NCBI GenBank assembly: GCA_002423555.1
Contig: DIWQ01000004.1
Coordinates: 1-33,540, forward strand
Direction: 5' to 3'
Length of the DNA: 33,540 nucleotides
Source of the DNA: Patescibacteria group bacterium UBA6102
GTDB taxonomy: Bacteria > Patescibacteriota > Minisyncoccia > Minisyncoccales > UBA5738
Shown: in pieces, positions 32,164-33,540 of the stretch
How the letters are laid out: the number at the start of each line of letters is the position of its first letter
How positions within the stretch are numbered: position 1 is the stretch's first letter
Notes under the pieces: model-generated
What the model was told of the DNA's origin: nothing
Databases searched by the model: none
The model's input: only the letters and a program-made list of their open reading frames with translations
Position numbers and translations under genes: made by a program

Positions 32164-33041
32164 TCATAATCAAAAAAAACGAACCGTTGGCGAATCATTG
32201 CACCTATCGCATCGGCGGGCCCGCGCGGGTTTTGTTTTTGGCCGCCGACGAGCGGGAAATTATCGCCGGCATTGAAATCGCCAAAGAAAATCGTTTCAAA
32301 ACGATGATTTTGGGCGGCGGCAGCAACATTCTTTTTTCCGATCGCGGTTTTGACGGTTTGGTGTTGAAGCTTGCCAACAATTTTATAAAAATTGCCGAAG
32401 AAAAAGAAGATCGCGCGGTGGTTTTGGCGGGCGCCGGGGCGCCGCTGGCGGCGCTGGTGAAATTCGCGCTTGATAATTCCTTGGCGGGAATGGAATGGGC
32501 CGCCGGCATTCCCGGAACGGCGGGCGGCGCGATTCGCGGCAACGCGGGGGCGTTCGGCCGCGAGATCGGCGCATCGGTTTTGCGGGTGAGGGCGCTGGAG
32601 ATCTCCGGCAAAAGCGTTGTGCCGGCAATCGTCGGAAAAGAAGATTGCGCGTTCGGTTATCGCGAAAGCGTTTTCAAGCGGAACAAAAATTTGGTGATTA
32701 CCGCCGCGAAATTTGTTTTGGAAAAGGGGAATGCAAATGAAATCGCGGACAAGATCAAGGAATGCGCCGAAAAAAAACGGATTTCCCAGCCGCTGGATTT
32801 TCCCTCGGCGGGGTCGGTGTTTAAAAACCCGGAAGGTTTTTTTGCCGCAAAGATCATTGAAGACTGCGGCTTAAAGGGAAGATCGGCCGGCGGGGCGCAA
32901 ATTTCGGAAAAGCACGCCAACTTCATTGTTAATCGCGGCAATGCCAAGGCGGATGACGTTTTGGCGTTAATCGCGCAAATCAAGGCCGCCGCCAAAGAAA
33001 AATTCGCCGTTGATCTGAAAGAAGAAATTGAAATCGTGTAA
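32160..33041 (+). CDS. murB: UDP-N-acetylmuramate dehydrogenase MurB
   Basis: A 293-residue FAD enzyme that reduces UDP-GlcNAc-enolpyruvate to UDP-MurNAc in peptidoglycan synthesis. FAD-binding features include NHCTYRIGGPARVL and LGGGSNILFSDRGFDGLVL, then IPGTAGGAIRGNAGAFG. Catalytic-type Arg168 lies in GYRES, Ser219 in PSAGSVFKNPEG, and the C-terminal Glu is in LKEEIEIV. Length and motifs fit the short MurB type. It begins within the AbiEii stop (ATGA), so an essential cell-wall gene is translationally coupled to a toxin. Downstream lies repeat-rich intergenic DNA. Confidence 0.95.
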   Translation: MIIIKKNEPLANHCTYRIGGPARVLFLAADEREIIAGIEIAKENRFKTMILGGGSNILFSDRGFDGLVLKLANNFIKIAEEKEDRAVVLAGAGAPLAALVKFALDNSLAGMEWAAGIPGTAGGAIRGNAGAFGREIGASVLRVRALEISGKSVVPAIVGKEDCAFGYRESVFKRNKNLVITAAKFVLEKGNANEIADKIKECAEKKRISQPLDFPSAGSVFKNPEGFFAAKIIEDCGLKGRSAGGAQISEKHANFIVNRGNAKADDVLALIAQIKAAAKEKFAVDLKEEIEIV

Positions 33042-33047
33042 ACAAAA

Positions 33048-33178
33048 TTCGAATATCGAATATCGAAATTCGAAACAATATCGAAATTAAAATTTTCGAA
33101 TTATTAAAACAGGAGATCCGATTTTTGTTTTGAAAATTAAAATTTGTTTTGAATTTCGGATTTCGTGCTTCGGATTTC
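33048..33178. repeat. Iterated TTCGAA / ATATCGAA / TTCGGATTTC words
   Basis: TTCGAA occurs at 33048, 33069 and 33095; ATATCGAA at 33053, 33060 and 33078; TTCGGATTTC at 33155 and 33169. The words are palindromic or partly so and cluster just after murB. Similar iterated words are, to my recollection, common between genes in Parcubacteria; function unknown. Confidence 0.7.
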
Positions 33179-33207
33179 TATTTTTATTTTTTAGAAAATA
33201 AAAATAG
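33178..33207. terminator. Perfect 13-bp AT-rich palindrome
   Basis: ctatttttatttt at 33178-33190 and its exact reverse complement at 33195-33207 are separated by ttag. It can form a hairpin on either strand. The stem has only one G/C pair at its base, so it may act as a weak bidirectional terminator or an easily melted element. Confidence 0.45.
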
Positions 33208-33209
33208 AG

Positions 33210-33218
33210 TTATCCACA
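33210..33218 (+). promoter_or_regulatory. Perfect DnaA-box match (TTATCCACA)
   Basis: TTATCCACA at 33210-33218 equals the E. coli consensus DnaA box. It lies 2 bases after an AT-rich 13-bp palindrome. Only one intergenic copy is seen, so it could be a chance or regulatory site rather than an origin. Confidence 0.35.
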
Positions 33219-33350
33219 CTTGACAAAGTTTTTCTGCGTGAAAAAATGAAGATAACGAAAGCCGTGAAAATTTTTTTGACAAAAATTTCGCGGGCGAATT
33301 TCAAACGGTCGAAGAGATCAAAAGAATTTTAAAAATAAAAAATAAAAAAA

Positions 33351-33431
33351 ATGGCAACCAAGAAAAAAGCCGCGCCGAAGAAGAAGGTAGTCGCGAAAAA
33401 GAAGCCCGCGGCAAAGAAAAAGAAGAGGTAG
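33351..33431 (+). CDS. Lys/Ala-rich 26-residue basic peptide (histone H1-like)
   Basis: A very short gene from ATG 33351 to TAG 33429-33431. The protein starts MATKKKAAPKKKVVAKKK and is almost entirely Lys, Ala, Pro and Val, like the tails of bacterial histone H1-like proteins. It probably binds DNA or RNA electrostatically. An A-rich stretch lies just upstream and there is no clear Shine-Dalgarno. The strongly ordered AAG/AAA codon use and a clean start and stop support a real gene over chance. Confidence 0.6.
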   Translation: MATKKKAAPKKKVVAKKKPAAKKKKR

Positions 33432-33478
33432 TTTTTGCGCTTCGGGAGGAAAACAAAAAAAGCTTTAATTAAAAATTT

Positions 33479-33540
33479 ATGCCGGTAGTTCCGAAACAGA
33501 AGAAATCGCGCCCGTCAAAAGAAAACAAGATCAAGGCGCG
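33479..33540 (+). CDS. Start of a basic protein, cut by window end
   Basis: ATG at 33479 opens a frame running off the window after 20 codons (MPVVPKQKKSRPSKENK, then more basic residues). A GGGAGGA at 33444-33450 is too far upstream to be a typical ribosome site. Too little is visible to name the family; like its neighbour it is Lys-rich at the N-terminus. Confidence 0.4.
   Translation, partial: MPVVPKQKKSRPSKENKIKA

Larger units (their letters stand above)
33042..33350. other. 309-bp intergenic region with short repeats and possible regulatory elements
   Basis: No convincing gene is present. The left half (33048-33178) carries iterated short words. The right half holds a palindrome at 33178-33207, a DnaA-box match at 33210-33218, and two TTGACA words at 33220 and 33276 without good -10 partners. 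The end is A-rich, leading to the mini-gene at 33351. Confidence 0.7.

Noticed and set aside
33220..33304. Two TTGACA words as promoters for the Lys-rich mini-gene
   Set aside because: Neither has a credible -10 hexamer 16-18 bases downstream, so I do not call a promoter.
1..33540. tRNA, rRNA, CRISPR arrays, transposases
   Set aside because: I saw no regularly spaced repeats, cloverleaf-like stretches, rRNA-like segments or transposase motifs; covariance-model searches were not possible here.

Overview
All recognisable genes are on the + strand, packed with short gaps or ATGA-type overlaps. The window most resembles a Patescibacteria (CPR, Parcubacteria-like) genome fragment. Evidence: small secreted proteins with a repeated leader, a C-terminal peptidoglycan-binding domain of the kind common in this group, a Lys-rich 26-residue basic peptide, and AT-rich intergenic DNA with iterated TTCGAA/ATATCGAA words. 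TGA is used as a stop, so this is not a UGA-recoded lineage. The taxonomic call is inference.

Layout. (1) 1-5319, cell-surface or secreted proteins: the end of an unknown gene, two paralogous small membrane proteins sharing a near-identical 90-bp start region (358-447 and 3031-3120), an LCAT/PGAP1-like lipase between them, and a zinc metallopeptidase with a peptidoglycan-binding domain. (2) 5334-8652, four coupled genes whose order and families match WbpA-WbpB-WbpD-WbpE (UDP-GlcNAc to a UDP-2,3-diacetamido-uronic acid), but the dehydrogenase lacks its C-terminal domain. (3) 8649-24068, a large polysaccharide locus behind a clear sigma70-like promoter. It holds a NeuB-type ulosonate synthase fused to a KdsC-like HAD phosphatase, then an SDR, an aldehyde dehydrogenase, a full-length transketolase, a Wzx-like flippase, a methyltransferase and a NeuA-like CMP-sugar synthetase. 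After these come a GT-B transferase, a Wzy-like polymerase, an epimerase-family protein, GT4 and GT2 transferases and a second methyltransferase. (4) 24065-30685, assembly and initiation: a PglE-like aminotransferase, a PglC-like phosphoglycosyl transferase, a WbpM/PglF-like dehydratase, a Wzz-like protein and an O-antigen-ligase-family protein. (5) 30765-33041, an AbiEi/AbiEii toxin-antitoxin pair translationally coupled to murB. (6) 33042-33540, a repeat-rich intergenic region with a perfect DnaA box, a Lys-rich mini-gene and the start of another gene.

How it may work together: the dehydratase, aminotransferase and PglC-like transferase could place a 4-amino-sugar on undecaprenyl phosphate. 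The glycosyltransferases would extend it with the diacetamido-uronic acid and a CMP-activated nonulosonate. Wzx would flip the unit, and Wzy, Wzz and the ligase-like protein would polymerise and attach it. The most unusual part is the synthase-phosphatase / SDR / ALDH / transketolase block, which lacks the usual NeuC, Leg or Pse precursor enzymes and may make a Kdn-like or previously undescribed ulosonic acid. Substrates are inferred from families and gene order only.
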